A DNA stretch of 64,000 nt from an uncultured Bacilli bacterium (GCA_934148845.1 CAKPDH010000001.1:1-64000), one strand, 5' to 3'; positions 53,118 to 62,959 are shown, counted from the first letter of the stretch. Program-made: numbers and translations. The notes: generated by a model not told the origin, from the sequence alone.

Positions 53118-53675
53118 TTAGTAAATAATATCTGGAAGTAATTGATTTAAATATTCAATTACTTTTTCTTTGCTATTAGCTTTAGGATTTTTTAAATAAT
53201 CAATACCTACATTTATAACAGCTCCTATATAAAAACTTGATATAAAATCTACAGGTATATTTAAACTTTTTTCTTTGCTTAAATTTTCTTTTATTGAAGC
53301 ATTTAATGTATTATAAATCATATCCATAACAATACTATTTTTATTATTATTTATAATCGCACTATATACATAAATATTTTCATCAATATGATTAAGTAAT
53401 ATTTCTATCATTTTAATATAATATTCTTTAGTATTTTTAATGTTTTCATTTTCTTTTAATAAACTTTCAAGTTCTATTTTAAGATCAGATATAAGTGAGT
53501 ATAATAGTTCATACTTATCATTGAAATGTGCATAGAAAGTTGATCTATTTATAAGTGCATTTTCACATATATCAGATACTTTTATTTCTTCAAAAGTTTT
53601 ATTACCCATTAAATTTAACAAACTATTATATAAATTTTTCTTAGTTTTTACTACTCTTAAGTCTATCTTTTTCAT
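53118..53675 (-). CDS. TetR-family transcriptional repressor
   Basis: Protein of 185 residues on the minus strand. The N-terminal HTH reads MKKIDLRVVKTKKNLYNSLLNLMGNKTFEEIKVSDICENALINRSTFYAHF; the rest is a helical ligand-binding domain. It is divergent from the MMPL transporter, whose expression it probably represses. TATAAT and GGTGAT precede the ATG at 53675 (offset 15). The TTG at 53678 is rejected as start. A palindrome at 53711-53737 is the likely operator. Confidence 0.88.
   Translation of the reverse strand: MKKIDLRVVKTKKNLYNSLLNLMGNKTFEEIKVSDICENALINRSTFYAHFNDKYELLYSLISDLKIELESLLKENENIKNTKEYYIKMIEILLNHIDENIYVYSAIINNNKNSIVMDMIYNTLNASIKENLSKEKSLNIPVDFISSFYIGAVINVGIDYLKNPKANSKEKVIEYLNQLLPDIIY
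53136..53170 (+). terminator. Terminator of the holin/endolysin pair, within the 3' end of tetR
   Basis: AAGTAATTGA paired with TCAATTACTT (10 bp), then TTTCTT, on the plus strand; it lies in the coding part of the convergent tetR gene. Confidence 0.65.
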
Positions 53676-53710
53676 CAAATCACCTTAATACTAATTATAC
53701 TCAAAAAAAG

Positions 53711-53737
53711 ACTTTTGTAAATATAAACAACAAAAGT
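53711..53737. promoter_or_regulatory. Candidate TetR operator
   Basis: ACTTTTGT (53711-53718) and ACAAAAGT (53730-53737) form an 8-bp inverted repeat with an 11-base spacer, just upstream of the tetR -10 box and in the tetR/MMPL intergenic region. Confidence 0.55.
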
Positions 53738-53852
53738 TGCTTATATAACGGTACATTTCACAAAAAATGTTGGATATTATACAAAATAAAAAAAGTGTTA
53801 GTTAAATTTTAAAAAATATGGAATAAAATATTCACGTAAATGGAGGTATTTT

Positions 53853-55901
53853 ATGAGTAAAATTAGAAATTTTATAACTAATCATAGTTTACTTATATTA
53901 ATTATATCTATTTTGCTTTTAATTCCAGCAACAATTGGATATATTAATACTAAAATAAATTATGATATATTAGTATATTTACCTGATAATATTGATACAA
54001 TAAAGGGCGAAAATATACTAACTAATGACTTTAAAGTCGGATCTTATGCATTTGTTATTCTTGAAAATATGAGTGGTAGTGATGCATTAAAGATTGAAAA
54101 TAAAATTAAGAAAATAGATGGTATAAATGAAGTTTTAAGCATATACGATATACTTGGAACAACAATACCAGAATCTATGCTACCTAGTTCAATAAAAGAT
54201 AAATTATATAAAGATAATACTACAATATTATTTACTACTATAGCTTCATCTTCTAGTAGTACAGAAGCATTAGATGCAATTGAAGAATTAAGAAGTGTAG
54301 TTAAAGATTCAACTAAAGTAAGTAGTATGAGCGCTATGGTATTAGATACAATGAATTTATCTAATAAAGAAGTATTTGCTTATGTATTAATTGCTGTTAT
54401 TTTCTGTTTAACAGTATTACTTATTACAACAGATTCATACTTAATACCATTTTTGCTTCTAATAAATATAGGAGTTGCAATTATATATAATTTAGGTACT
54501 AATATATTTTTAGGTAATATTTCATATATTACAAAAGCTATAACAGCTATATTACAACTTGGAGTAACAATGGATTTTTCAATATTTTTATATCACAAAT
54601 ATGAACAACATAAAAATACTATTAAAGATCCAAAGGAGGCTATGAGTTTAGCTATTAAGGATACTTTTAAGTCAGTAATAGGTTCAGCACTTACTACTGT
54701 AGCTGGCTTCTTAGCTCTTTGCTTTATGGAATTAACACTTGGACTTGATATTGGTATAGTAATGGCTAAAGGTGTAGTTTTTGGGTTTATAACAGTTTTA
54801 ACTTTATTTCCATCTTTGTTATTAATATTTGATAAATATATTGATAAAACAAAACATAAAAACATATTTCCAAGTTTTAACAAACTTAAAGAATTTGTAA
54901 TAAAGAGACATAAATTAATATTACTAATATTTGCTTGTTTATTAGTTCCTGTAATTATTGGTAATAGTAGATATAAGGTATACTATAAATTAGATGATTC
55001 TCTTCCAGATGATTTAGCATTTAAAGTTGCTAATAAACAGTTAAAAGAAAAATTTAATATAGTAACTCCATATATAATAATAGTAGATAAAAATATAGAT
55101 AGTAATTCTTTAAATGAATTAACTACTGATTTAAAAAATATTGATGGTATAGATTTAGTTTTAGCACCTAGTTCATTGATAACCAAAGGAGTTGACTTTA
55201 TATTTAATGATAATTTAAAATCACTAGTAAATAATTCAAAATATAATCTAGTATTAGTTAACTCAAAGTATGAATTAGCAAGTGAAGAATTAAATAATCA
55301 AATAAGTAAGTTAGAAAAAGTAGTAAAAAAATATGATAGTGGAGCACTTATAGCAGGTGAGGGACCGCTTATGAAAGATTTAGTAGAAATATCAGATCAT
55401 GATTTTAAAATGGTTAATACAATATCTATAGTAGTTATATTTATTATAATGATGTTTGTTTTAAAATCATTCCCACTTGCGGTACTCATTGTTACATTAA
55501 TTGAATTTGCAATATTCTTTAATATGTCCATTGCTTATTATACTAATGTATCTTTACCATTTATATCATCAATAGTAGTAGGAACAATCCAACTTGGGGC
55601 AACAATTGACTATGCTATATTGCTTTCTACAAAATATATTGAAGAGAGAAAAAATGAAAAAGATAAATATAAAGCTATGAAGAAAACATTAAACACAACA
55701 GTAAGTTCAATAATTGTATCCGCACTTTGTTTCTTTGCAGCCACTGTAGGTGTATTTATATATACAAAAATAGATATGATAGGATCTATATGTGAATTAT
55801 TATCACGTGGTTCTATAATAAGTATGATATCAGTAATAACTATATTACCTAGTTTATTACTAGTATTTGATAAGTTATTTATAAAAAAGGAGGAAAAATA
55901 A
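53853..55901 (+). CDS. MMPL/RND-family transporter
   Basis: Protein of 682 residues with twelve predicted membrane helices in two halves, each half with an extracytoplasmic loop; this is the MMPL layout. GKGVTMDFSIFLYHKY and TIQLGATIDYAILLSTKYIEE hold the paired Asp-containing helix motifs. Such proteins export lipids, peptides or drugs with the proton force. GGAGG precedes the ATG. It is divergent from tetR, which fits induction by a substrate, and is followed two bases later by a secreted partner. The function is inferred from family only. Confidence 0.88.
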   Translation: MSKIRNFITNHSLLILIISILLLIPATIGYINTKINYDILVYLPDNIDTIKGENILTNDFKVGSYAFVILENMSGSDALKIENKIKKIDGINEVLSIYDILGTTIPESMLPSSIKDKLYKDNTTILFTTIASSSSSTEALDAIEELRSVVKDSTKVSSMSAMVLDTMNLSNKEVFAYVLIAVIFCLTVLLITTDSYLIPFLLLINIGVAIIYNLGTNIFLGNISYITKAITAILQLGVTMDFSIFLYHKYEQHKNTIKDPKEAMSLAIKDTFKSVIGSALTTVAGFLALCFMELTLGLDIGIVMAKGVVFGFITVLTLFPSLLLIFDKYIDKTKHKNIFPSFNKLKEFVIKRHKLILLIFACLLVPVIIGNSRYKVYYKLDDSLPDDLAFKVANKQLKEKFNIVTPYIIIVDKNIDSNSLNELTTDLKNIDGIDLVLAPSSLITKGVDFIFNDNLKSLVNNSKYNLVLVNSKYELASEELNNQISKLEKVVKKYDSGALIAGEGPLMKDLVEISDHDFKMVNTISIVVIFIIMMFVLKSFPLAVLIVTLIEFAIFFNMSIAYYTNVSLPFISSIVVGTIQLGATIDYAILLSTKYIEERKNEKDKYKAMKKTLNTTVSSIIVSALCFFAATVGVFIYTKIDMIGSICELLSRGSIISMISVITILPSLLLVFDKLFIKKEEK

Positions 55902-55902
55902 T

Positions 55903-57375
55903 ATGAAAAAATTATATGTGTTATTTATAAGTTTAATTTTTCTACCATTTAATATATATGCATTAGAAAAACAAGAAACTGTATATTCTAGTTTAAGTAG
56001 TAATGGTGAAGTTAAAAATGTAGTAGTAGTAAATCATCTAAAAAATCCTGATGTAGGAGATATAGAAGATTACTCTGAACTTGAGAAAATTGTTAATTTA
56101 AATGGAAATGAAAAATATACTTTTAACAATAATACTCTTTTATGGAAGAGTAGTGGTAATGATATTTTTTATAGAGGAGAGATAAATAAGGTATTACCAC
56201 TTCAAACTAAAATTACTTATTATTTAGATGGTAAATTAGTGGATTTAAAAGATTTAATAGGTAAAAAAGGTAATGTAAGTATAAAAATAAATTTAAGAAA
56301 TTCTCTTAAAAATAATGTTAGAATTTATGGAAAAAATGAAACAATATATACTCCATTTGTTGTAACTTCTGTTATGTCTTTAGATGAAAACTATAGTAAT
56401 ATAAGTGTAAGTCATGGTAAAGTAGTATCTAATGGAAATAGAAATTATGTAGTAGGTATAGCTTCTCCAGGATTAAGTGAATCATTAAATTTAGATGATA
56501 ATTTTGATAATATTACAGTAAGTTTTTATACTAAAAATTTTAATTTAGGTAATATATATTTATTATCTACTCCTAAATTTACAGATTCTTTAGATGTAGA
56601 TGTATTTGATAAAGCTAAAGAACTAACGAGTGGTATTACTTCTATTAAAACTAATATGGATACTATAGAAGAAAAAATAGGCTTACTTTATGATGGTACA
56701 GAAAAATTAGATAATGGATTAAAATTAATGTTACAAAAACTAGATAAGGCTAAAGAATCACTTTCTAAATTAAAAAGTAATTCTACTCTTTTAAATACTA
56801 ATGTTGATAATATAATAGAAGAATTAGAAACACAAAAAAGTAATTTAGATATTTCTAAGTATAGTAAAGAAATAGAATCATTAAAAACATTGAAATCAAA
56901 TAATACAAAGTATATAGAAATATTAAGTAAAGATGAAAATAATAAGTCTTTAGTAGAACTTCTTAAAGCTAATAATAATTCTATAGATAGAACTTTAAGT
57001 ATATTTAATGAAATAAGCATAGAAGCAAATGCAACAATAAATAAATTAGAATTAGTAATTAAAAATTTAAAAGTAGCTACAACAAAATTTGATGCTGGAA
57101 TTGATGAATTTATATTAAATATGGATGAATTAGGTACTAAAGTAAATACTCTAGTAGATGGAATATCTAGTATAAATGAAGGATCATTAAAGCTTAAAAT
57201 GGGTATCAGTGAAATTAATAATAAGGGTATTAATAAATTATATAATTATTCAAATTTAATTTCTTCGTACTCAAATAAGGCAGAAGCTATGGTAGATTTA
57301 TCTAATAATTATAAAGGTTATTCTACTAATAATGCTAGTAAGACATTCTTTGTATCAGTTGTAAATATAAAATAA
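55903..57375 (+). CDS. Secreted coiled-coil partner protein of the MMPL transporter
   Basis: Protein of 490 residues with a signal peptide (LYVLFISLIFLPFNIYA). A beta-rich N-terminal region (TVYSSLSSNGEVKNVVVVNHLKN...) is followed by about 200 residues of Lys/Glu/Asn-rich coiled coil (DTIEEKIGLLYDGTEKLDNGLKL and similar). It resembles the extracytoplasmic partner often encoded beside Firmicutes MMPL or YhgE/Pip-type proteins. It starts two bases after the MMPL stop, so it is co-translated. The exact role is unknown. No C-terminal anchor is present. Confidence 0.75.
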   Translation: MKKLYVLFISLIFLPFNIYALEKQETVYSSLSSNGEVKNVVVVNHLKNPDVGDIEDYSELEKIVNLNGNEKYTFNNNTLLWKSSGNDIFYRGEINKVLPLQTKITYYLDGKLVDLKDLIGKKGNVSIKINLRNSLKNNVRIYGKNETIYTPFVVTSVMSLDENYSNISVSHGKVVSNGNRNYVVGIASPGLSESLNLDDNFDNITVSFYTKNFNLGNIYLLSTPKFTDSLDVDVFDKAKELTSGITSIKTNMDTIEEKIGLLYDGTEKLDNGLKLMLQKLDKAKESLSKLKSNSTLLNTNVDNIIEELETQKSNLDISKYSKEIESLKTLKSNNTKYIEILSKDENNKSLVELLKANNNSIDRTLSIFNEISIEANATINKLELVIKNLKVATTKFDAGIDEFILNMDELGTKVNTLVDGISSINEGSLKLKMGISEINNKGINKLYNYSNLISSYSNKAEAMVDLSNNYKGYSTNNASKTFFVSVVNIK

Positions 57376-57387
57376 TTTTAAATATTA

Positions 57388-57416
57388 AAAATGTAGATGA
57401 ATTTCTACATTTTTTA
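57388..57416 (+). terminator. Terminator after the MMPL operon
   Basis: AAAATGTAGA paired with TCTACATTTT, 6-base loop, then T residues. Confidence 0.85.
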
Positions 57417-57490
57417 AATTTATAAAATATAAATGTTAAGTTAATCCCAAATTCTATTAATTTTCATAAAATATGACGGAGGTATATATT

Positions 57491-58831
57491 ATGAAAATTA
57501 AAATTGATTCTAGAAAAGTAGTTCCTGGTGATACATTTATAGCCTTAAGAGGGGAAAATGATGATGGTCATAATTATGTATATGATGCTATTAAAGCTGG
57601 AGCATCTACAGTTATAGTGGAAGAAGGATCATATACTGTAAATACAATTGTAGTTAATAATACAAAAGAATATTTAAAAGAATATCTAGAAAATAATTAC
57701 TATGATAATATTAAAAAATTAAAATTAATAGGTATGACTGGTACTAATGGTAAAACTACAACTTGTTTTCTTATATATCAAGCCTTAAATAAGTTAGGAA
57801 TTAAATGTGCATATATAGGTACAATTGGATTTTATATAAATGATTTAAAAATTGATACTAATAATACTACTCCTAATTTATATGAACTATATAATATGCT
57901 TTTAGAATGCGTCGATAATAATATTAAATATGTAGTTATGGAAGTAAGTAGTCAAGGTATATCTATGGGAAGAGTAGATACTTTATCTTTTGATTATGTA
58001 ATTTTTTCTAATTTAACACAAGATCACTTGGATTATCATAAAACTATGGAAAATTATTTAATTGAAAAGCAAAAATTATTTAAAATGACTAGAGATGGTA
58101 TTGCTATAGTAAATAATGATGATTCATATAAAGATTATTTTCTTTTAGATAATAATCGTAATATTACATATGGAGTTAGTGGAGATTATAAATTTAATAT
58201 AATTAGTTCAACTTTGAATGGAACTATATTTAAAGTAAATGATTATGAGTATTATACTAAATTAATTGGTAATTATAATATATATAATATAACAGTAGTT
58301 ATAGCGTTACTTAATTTATTAAATATAGATTATAATGATATAAAAGATATAATATCAAATTTAGAAATGCCGCCAGGTAGAATGGATTTAATAAAATATA
58401 ATAATAATTATATAATAATAGATTATGCTCATACACCTGATGCAGTATATAAAATAATAAATGAAGTAAGTAAACTAGAGCATAATAAAATTATTACAAT
58501 GATAGGTTGTGGAGGTAATAGAGATAAGAAAAAACGTCCTATAATGGGAAAGATTGCAACAGACAATTCTGATTATGTAATATTTACAAATGATAATCCA
58601 AGATATGAAAATGGAATGAAAATAGTAAAAGATATGATTTGTAAACTTGACAAAAAAAATTACAAAGTTAAGTTAAACAGGCATAAAGCAATAGAATTTG
58701 GTATACAAATGTTATCAAAAGGTGATATACTATTATTACTAGGAAAAGGACATGAGAATTATCAAATTATAAAAAATAAAAGAAAAAAATTTAGTGATAA
58801 GGAAGTAGTCTTAAAATATATTAGGAGATGA
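57491..58831 (+). CDS. murE: MurE-family ligase, paralog 1 (DNPR type)
   Basis: Protein of 446 residues that should add the third amino acid to UDP-MurNAc-L-Ala-D-Glu. It opens directly with KIDSRKVVPGDTFIALRG, so about 20 residues found in longer MurE are missing. The P-loop TGTNGKTTTC, EVSSQGISMGR and SNLTQDHLDYHKTMENY are intact. The specificity motif is DNPR at residues 368-371, which fits meso-diaminopimelate types. The ATG at 57491 follows GGAGG. mraY starts 5 bases after its stop. A second MurE-like ligase lies at 61532. Confidence 0.9.
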   Translation: MKIKIDSRKVVPGDTFIALRGENDDGHNYVYDAIKAGASTVIVEEGSYTVNTIVVNNTKEYLKEYLENNYYDNIKKLKLIGMTGTNGKTTTCFLIYQALNKLGIKCAYIGTIGFYINDLKIDTNNTTPNLYELYNMLLECVDNNIKYVVMEVSSQGISMGRVDTLSFDYVIFSNLTQDHLDYHKTMENYLIEKQKLFKMTRDGIAIVNNDDSYKDYFLLDNNRNITYGVSGDYKFNIISSTLNGTIFKVNDYEYYTKLIGNYNIYNITVVIALLNLLNIDYNDIKDIISNLEMPPGRMDLIKYNNNYIIIDYAHTPDAVYKIINEVSKLEHNKIITMIGCGGNRDKKKRPIMGKIATDNSDYVIFTNDNPRYENGMKIVKDMICKLDKKNYKVKLNRHKAIEFGIQMLSKGDILLLLGKGHENYQIIKNKRKKFSDKEVVLKYIRR

Positions 58832-58835
58832 TATA

Positions 58836-59828
58836 GTGTATCAATTAACAAGAGGAGTTTTATCAATTATGATAGGTTTTATTATATCTATAGTAATTGG
58901 TATTATTCTAGTACCACTTTTAAAGAAGATAAAAGTTAGACAATCAATAAGTTCTTATTTAGCAAAAAAGCATAAAAATAAAGAAGGAACTCCTACGATG
59001 GGAGGATTAATATTTATACTATCTACTTTAATTGCAATAGTTATATTGTTATTAACAAAAAAAATACAATTTTCAACTAACTTATTTATAGTATTGTTTG
59101 TATTTGTATCATATGCAATTTTAGGTTTTATAGATGATTTCTTAATTATTAAAAGGCATAACAATTTAGGACTTACTGAGTTTCAAAAACTAGCTGGTCA
59201 ACTTGTAATTGCGCTTGTGTTTTTCTATATATATATGAAAAGTGGTGCAAGACCAGTACTTGAAATATACACATTTGGTATAGAAATAAATATGGGCTGG
59301 TTTTATGGAATATTCCTTTTGTTTATGTTAGTTGCAAGTAGTAATGCAGTAAATATTACTGATGGCCTTGATGGACTTGCAGGTGGACTTTCTATGATTG
59401 CATTTTTAACATTCGCACTTATAAGTGCAAATTCAAAAGCAATACAAGGTACATCTGAAATATCAGTATTTTGCTTTGTATTAGTAGGAGCTTTAATAGG
59501 TTTTCTTGCATTTAATTCAAGGCCTGCTAAAGTATTTATGGGAGATACAGGTTCACTTTCCTTAGGTGCTACTTTAGCAACTATTGCAATTATTACAAAA
59601 CACGAAATCACATTTATTGTTGTTTCACTTGTATTTATATTTGAAACTTTAGTTTGCCTAATTCAAATAATTAGTATGGTGTATTTTCACAAAAAAGTAT
59701 TTTTAATGACACCATTTCACCATCATTTAGAAAAATTAGGATGGAATGAAAGAGATATAGTAGTTGTATTTTTATGCGTTGGACTTCTTCTTTCTATGGC
59801 AGCTATAGTGTTTGGAGTATGGTATTAA
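58836..59828 (+). CDS. mraY: Phospho-N-acetylmuramoyl-pentapeptide transferase
   Basis: Protein of 330 residues with ten predicted membrane helices. It transfers phospho-MurNAc-pentapeptide to undecaprenyl phosphate to make lipid I. Conserved blocks are SYLAKKHKNKEGTPTMGGLIF, GFIDDFLII, NITDGLDGLAGGLSM (metal-binding Asp), AFNSRPAKVFMGDTGSLSLGA and PFHHHLEKLGWNE. The start is a GTG eight bases after AGGAG. It lies between the two MurE-like genes and ends with its own terminator. Confidence 0.96.
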   Translation: MYQLTRGVLSIMIGFIISIVIGIILVPLLKKIKVRQSISSYLAKKHKNKEGTPTMGGLIFILSTLIAIVILLLTKKIQFSTNLFIVLFVFVSYAILGFIDDFLIIKRHNNLGLTEFQKLAGQLVIALVFFYIYMKSGARPVLEIYTFGIEINMGWFYGIFLLFMLVASSNAVNITDGLDGLAGGLSMIAFLTFALISANSKAIQGTSEISVFCFVLVGALIGFLAFNSRPAKVFMGDTGSLSLGATLATIAIITKHEITFIVVSLVFIFETLVCLIQIISMVYFHKKVFLMTPFHHHLEKLGWNERDIVVVFLCVGLLLSMAAIVFGVWY

Positions 59829-59831
59829 TTT

Positions 59832-59863
59832 AATATAGAAATTATTATTTCTATATTTTTTTT
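59832..59863 (+). terminator. Terminator after mraY
   Basis: Perfect 11-bp stem AATATAGAAAT / ATTTCTATATT, 4-base loop, then a T run. Confidence 0.9.
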
Positions 59864-59924
59864 ATAATAATTTAAAAATATGATAAAATTTTTTAGTATA
59901 ATTTACATTTTTCAATATAAATAG

Positions 59925-59942
59925 TATAATTAAATTGGTGAT
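59925..59942 (+). promoter_or_regulatory. Promoter fused to GGTGAT start module (fmt)
   Basis: TATAAT at 59925-59930, GGTGAT at 59937-59942 (offset 12), ATG at 59946 (offset 21). Confidence 0.7.
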
Positions 59943-59945
59943 AAT

Positions 59946-60905
59946 ATGGATATAGATAATATAGTTGTAAAAAGAAATCCTAGAATAGTATTTATGGGAA
60001 CACCTGATTTTAGTGTTCCAGTACTTGATTTGTTAAATAAAACTTATGGTGTTAAAGCTGTAGTAACTCAACCTGATAAAGAAGTGGGGAGAAATGGTAA
60101 AATAGTATATTCCCCAGTAAAAAAATATGCAATGCTTAATAATATAGTTGTTATACAGTTAAATAAAATAAAAGATTCTTATGATGAAGTTATATCACTT
60201 GATCCAGATCTAATTGTAACTTGTGCATATGGACAAATTCTTCCAAAAGAACTTCTTGATTATCCTAAGTTTGGATGTATCAATGTACATGCTTCTTTGC
60301 TTCCTAAATTAAGAGGTGGAGCACCTATACATAGGGCAATTATAAATGGATATAAAAAAACTGGTGTAACTATTATGTATATGGCAGAAGGTATGGATAA
60401 TGGTGATATAATAAGTCAAAGTGAAGTAGATATTTTAGATACTGATACAACCTCAATACTTCATGATAAACTAAGTATACTAGGAAGTAAATTATTAATT
60501 TCAACATTACCTAGTATTTTGGATGGAACGTGCAAGAGAGTTAGTCAAAATGATAGTGAGGTTACTTTTGCTCCAATAATAAAAAAAGAAGATGAACATA
60601 TAGATTTTTCTAAAACAAGTCTAGAAGTATATAATTTAATAAGAGGATTAAACAGTTTTCCTGGTGCATATTTTTATTTGAACGGTAAAAGAATTAAAGT
60701 GTTTGAATCTATCATAGGAAATGAGTATTATACTGATAAAATAAATGGTGAAATTGTAAAGTTATATAAAGATGGTATTGGAATTAAAACAAGTAATGGA
60801 GTAATAATATTAACAAATATTCAACCGGAAGGTAAACCACGTATGTCAGCTAAAGATTATATAAATGGATTAAAAGAAAACATAGTAGGAGAAATAGTCT
60901 CATAA
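59946..60905 (+). CDS. fmt: Methionyl-tRNA formyltransferase
   Basis: Protein of 319 residues. It formylates initiator Met-tRNA. RIVFMGTPDFSVPVLDLL opens the formyl-transferase domain; VTCAYGQILPKELLDYPKFGCINVHASLLPKLRGGAPIHRAI holds the catalytic Asn-His, and MAEGMDNGDIISQ the Asp. The C-terminal tRNA-binding domain (NLIRGLNSFPGAYFYLNGKRIKV) is complete. It has its own GGTGAT-type promoter. Its stop codon overlaps the ATG of the next ORF (TAATG). Confidence 0.96.
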   Translation: MDIDNIVVKRNPRIVFMGTPDFSVPVLDLLNKTYGVKAVVTQPDKEVGRNGKIVYSPVKKYAMLNNIVVIQLNKIKDSYDEVISLDPDLIVTCAYGQILPKELLDYPKFGCINVHASLLPKLRGGAPIHRAIINGYKKTGVTIMYMAEGMDNGDIISQSEVDILDTDTTSILHDKLSILGSKLLISTLPSILDGTCKRVSQNDSEVTFAPIIKKEDEHIDFSKTSLEVYNLIRGLNSFPGAYFYLNGKRIKVFESIIGNEYYTDKINGEIVKLYKDGIGIKTSNGVIILTNIQPEGKPRMSAKDYINGLKENIVGEIVS

Positions 60906-61525
60906 TGAGTAAAATAAAAGATTTTTTTGGTAACCCTAAAAAAAGGGGAGTTGCAAGACTTACATTTTATTTTATATTCTTTGTTTTTGTATTTATTATA
61001 CTTGGGAGTCAAAATAGTAAAAAAATAAGTTCTAATAATGATATTTTAAAAGATAATTACACAATAGATGATTATTTAAGTTATAATTTTAATATTAATT
61101 ATAATTACCTAGATCATACTGATAATATTAATGGTACATATTATAAAGGAAAAGCTATATTTAATTTTTTAAACTCAAGATATTATTATGAAAATGATAT
61201 AACATATATAATAGATAATGATTTATATTATATAAGTGACATACAATATAATGTAAGTGAAATATTTAAAATAGGTGAAATTTATAATAATTTAATATTT
61301 GAATCAAAGACAGAATATAAAGATGGTAAGATTGTTAATTTTTATACATTTAATCCTCAAAGTGATAGATATAGTAGTTTAGAAGAAACTAAAATAGATA
61401 AATTTATAACTTTTATAAAACTTAATTTAAAAGATTCAAATTTAATTAGTATAGAAATAGAGTATAGCAATATTAATGATGTTACTTTTGATTTTAATAA
61501 AGAAAATTATACATATAGAGAGTAG
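60905..61525 (+). CDS. Membrane-anchored protein of unknown function
   Basis: Protein of 206 residues with a basic N-terminus, one membrane helix (LTFYFIFFVFVFIILGSQN) and an extracytoplasmic domain of about 160 residues, rich in Tyr, Asn, Asp and beta-strands (ISYNFNINYNYLDHT, KAIFNFLNSRYYYEND, YIIDNDLYYISDIQ). No family is recognised. It is translationally coupled to fmt (one-base overlap) and sits 6 bases before the second MurE-like gene, so it is likely in the same operon as that ligase. Confidence 0.65.
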   Translation: MSKIKDFFGNPKKRGVARLTFYFIFFVFVFIILGSQNSKKISSNNDILKDNYTIDDYLSYNFNINYNYLDHTDNINGTYYKGKAIFNFLNSRYYYENDITYIIDNDLYYISDIQYNVSEIFKIGEIYNNLIFESKTEYKDGKIVNFYTFNPQSDRYSSLEETKIDKFITFIKLNLKDSNLISIEIEYSNINDVTFDFNKENYTYRE

Positions 61526-61531
61526 GTATTT

Positions 61532-62905
61532 ATGATAAATATAAAGTCTGATTCTAGGAAGATAAATAGAGGAGATATATTTGTTGCCTTAAAAGGAATT
61601 AGTAGTAATGGTGAGGACTATGTAGATGAGGCTATTAAAAGAGGTGCATCTAAAATAGTAGTAGAAAGTGATAATAAATATTTAGTTGATACATTAAAAG
61701 TTAATGATACTAGAAAATATTTAAATGAATATTTAGATCATAATTATTCTAAAGTATTATCCGATATGAAAATAATTGGATTAACAGGAACAAATGGTAA
61801 AACAACTACTTGTTATTTAGTATATCAAATATTAAACTTATTAGGATATAAATGTGGGTATATAGGTACAGTTGGATTTTATTTAGATAAAAAAATTTCA
61901 TCATTACCAAATACTAGTCCTGATATATGTGAACTTTATGATATGATAACTACTTCTTATGAATTAGGATATAAATATATAGTTATGGAAGCAAGTAGTC
62001 AAGGTCTTGATATGGGAAGATTTTCAAATATTAAATTTGATATAGCAGCATTTACTAATTTAACACAAGATCATCTTGATTATCATAAGACATTTGAAAA
62101 TTATGCAAAGGCTAAACAAATTTTATTTAAAAAGTTAAAGAATAATGGAATAAGTATTTTAAATAGTGATGATAAATATTATAATTACTTTTTATATGGA
62201 AATATATTTTATTATGGATTAAATGGTAATGATTATAAAATATCAAATATAAAACTTGGATATAAAACAGAATTTGATATAACTATAAATAACAAAATAT
62301 ATAATGTAGAATCTAATTTACTGGGTGAATATAATATATATAATTTAGTATGTGCGATAGCTATAGTTAATAAGCTTAATATAGATATTGATTCTATAAT
62401 TAGTACAATAAGAAAGATAACAACCCCACCAGGTAGAATGGATTTAGTTAGGTTTAAAGATAATCTGATAATAATAGATTATGCTCATACGCCAGATGCT
62501 ATGAAAAACATATATGATACTGTAAACAAAATAAAGAAGGGAAATGTATATACAATATTTGGCTGTACAGGAGATAGAGATAGAACTAAAAGACCTTTAA
62601 TGCTTTCTTTAGCGCTTAATAATAGTATTTATTCTATAATTACAAGTGATGATTTACACAATGAAGAATTTGATAGTATAATAAAAGATATGTTTATCAA
62701 TAATAAAAAAAATAATTATAGTATAGTAAAAGATAGAGCTGAAGCTATAAAAAATGGCATGTCACTTTTAAAACATAATGATATATTATTATTATTAGGA
62801 AAAGGCCATGAAGAGTTTATAATAGTTAAAGATAAGAAAATACCTTTTAATGATAAAAATGAAGTTTTAAAGATAATAAACGAAAGTAAGAGTATAAAAA
62901 TATAA
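61532..62905 (+). CDS. MurE-family ligase, paralog 2 (DDLH type)
   Basis: Protein of 457 residues, clearly homologous along its length to the MurE-like ligase at 57491. KSDSRKINRGDIFVALKG, LTGTNGKTTTCYLVYQIL, MEASSQGLDMGRF, TNLTQDHLDYHKTFENYAKAKQ, PPGRMDLV and IFGCTGDRDRTKRP are intact, so ATP and UDP-precursor binding should remain. The specificity motif, DNPR in paralog 1, is DDLH here (residues 373-376), so it probably accepts a different amino acid. It could use Lys or another residue, or act in a side pathway. The gene follows an unknown membrane protein; spacing is 6 bases. Confidence 0.85.
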   Translation: MINIKSDSRKINRGDIFVALKGISSNGEDYVDEAIKRGASKIVVESDNKYLVDTLKVNDTRKYLNEYLDHNYSKVLSDMKIIGLTGTNGKTTTCYLVYQILNLLGYKCGYIGTVGFYLDKKISSLPNTSPDICELYDMITTSYELGYKYIVMEASSQGLDMGRFSNIKFDIAAFTNLTQDHLDYHKTFENYAKAKQILFKKLKNNGISILNSDDKYYNYFLYGNIFYYGLNGNDYKISNIKLGYKTEFDITINNKIYNVESNLLGEYNIYNLVCAIAIVNKLNIDIDSIISTIRKITTPPGRMDLVRFKDNLIIIDYAHTPDAMKNIYDTVNKIKKGNVYTIFGCTGDRDRTKRPLMLSLALNNSIYSIITSDDLHNEEFDSIIKDMFINNKKNNYSIVKDRAEAIKNGMSLLKHNDILLLLGKGHEEFIIVKDKKIPFNDKNEVLKIINESKSIKI

Positions 62906-62915
62906 GAATTAAATC

Positions 62916-62956
62916 TTGTATTTTTATTTTATTTAAGATACAATAATATAGGTGGT
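62916..62956 (+). promoter_or_regulatory. Promoter with GGTGGT start module (surface protein)
   Basis: TTGTAT (62916-62921), 17-base spacer, TACAAT (62939-62944), GGTGGT at 62951-62956 (offset 12), ATG at 62960 (offset 21). The -35 and -10 boxes are also imperfect inverted repeats (TTGTAT / ATACAA). Confidence 0.7.
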
Positions 62957-62959
62957 ATT

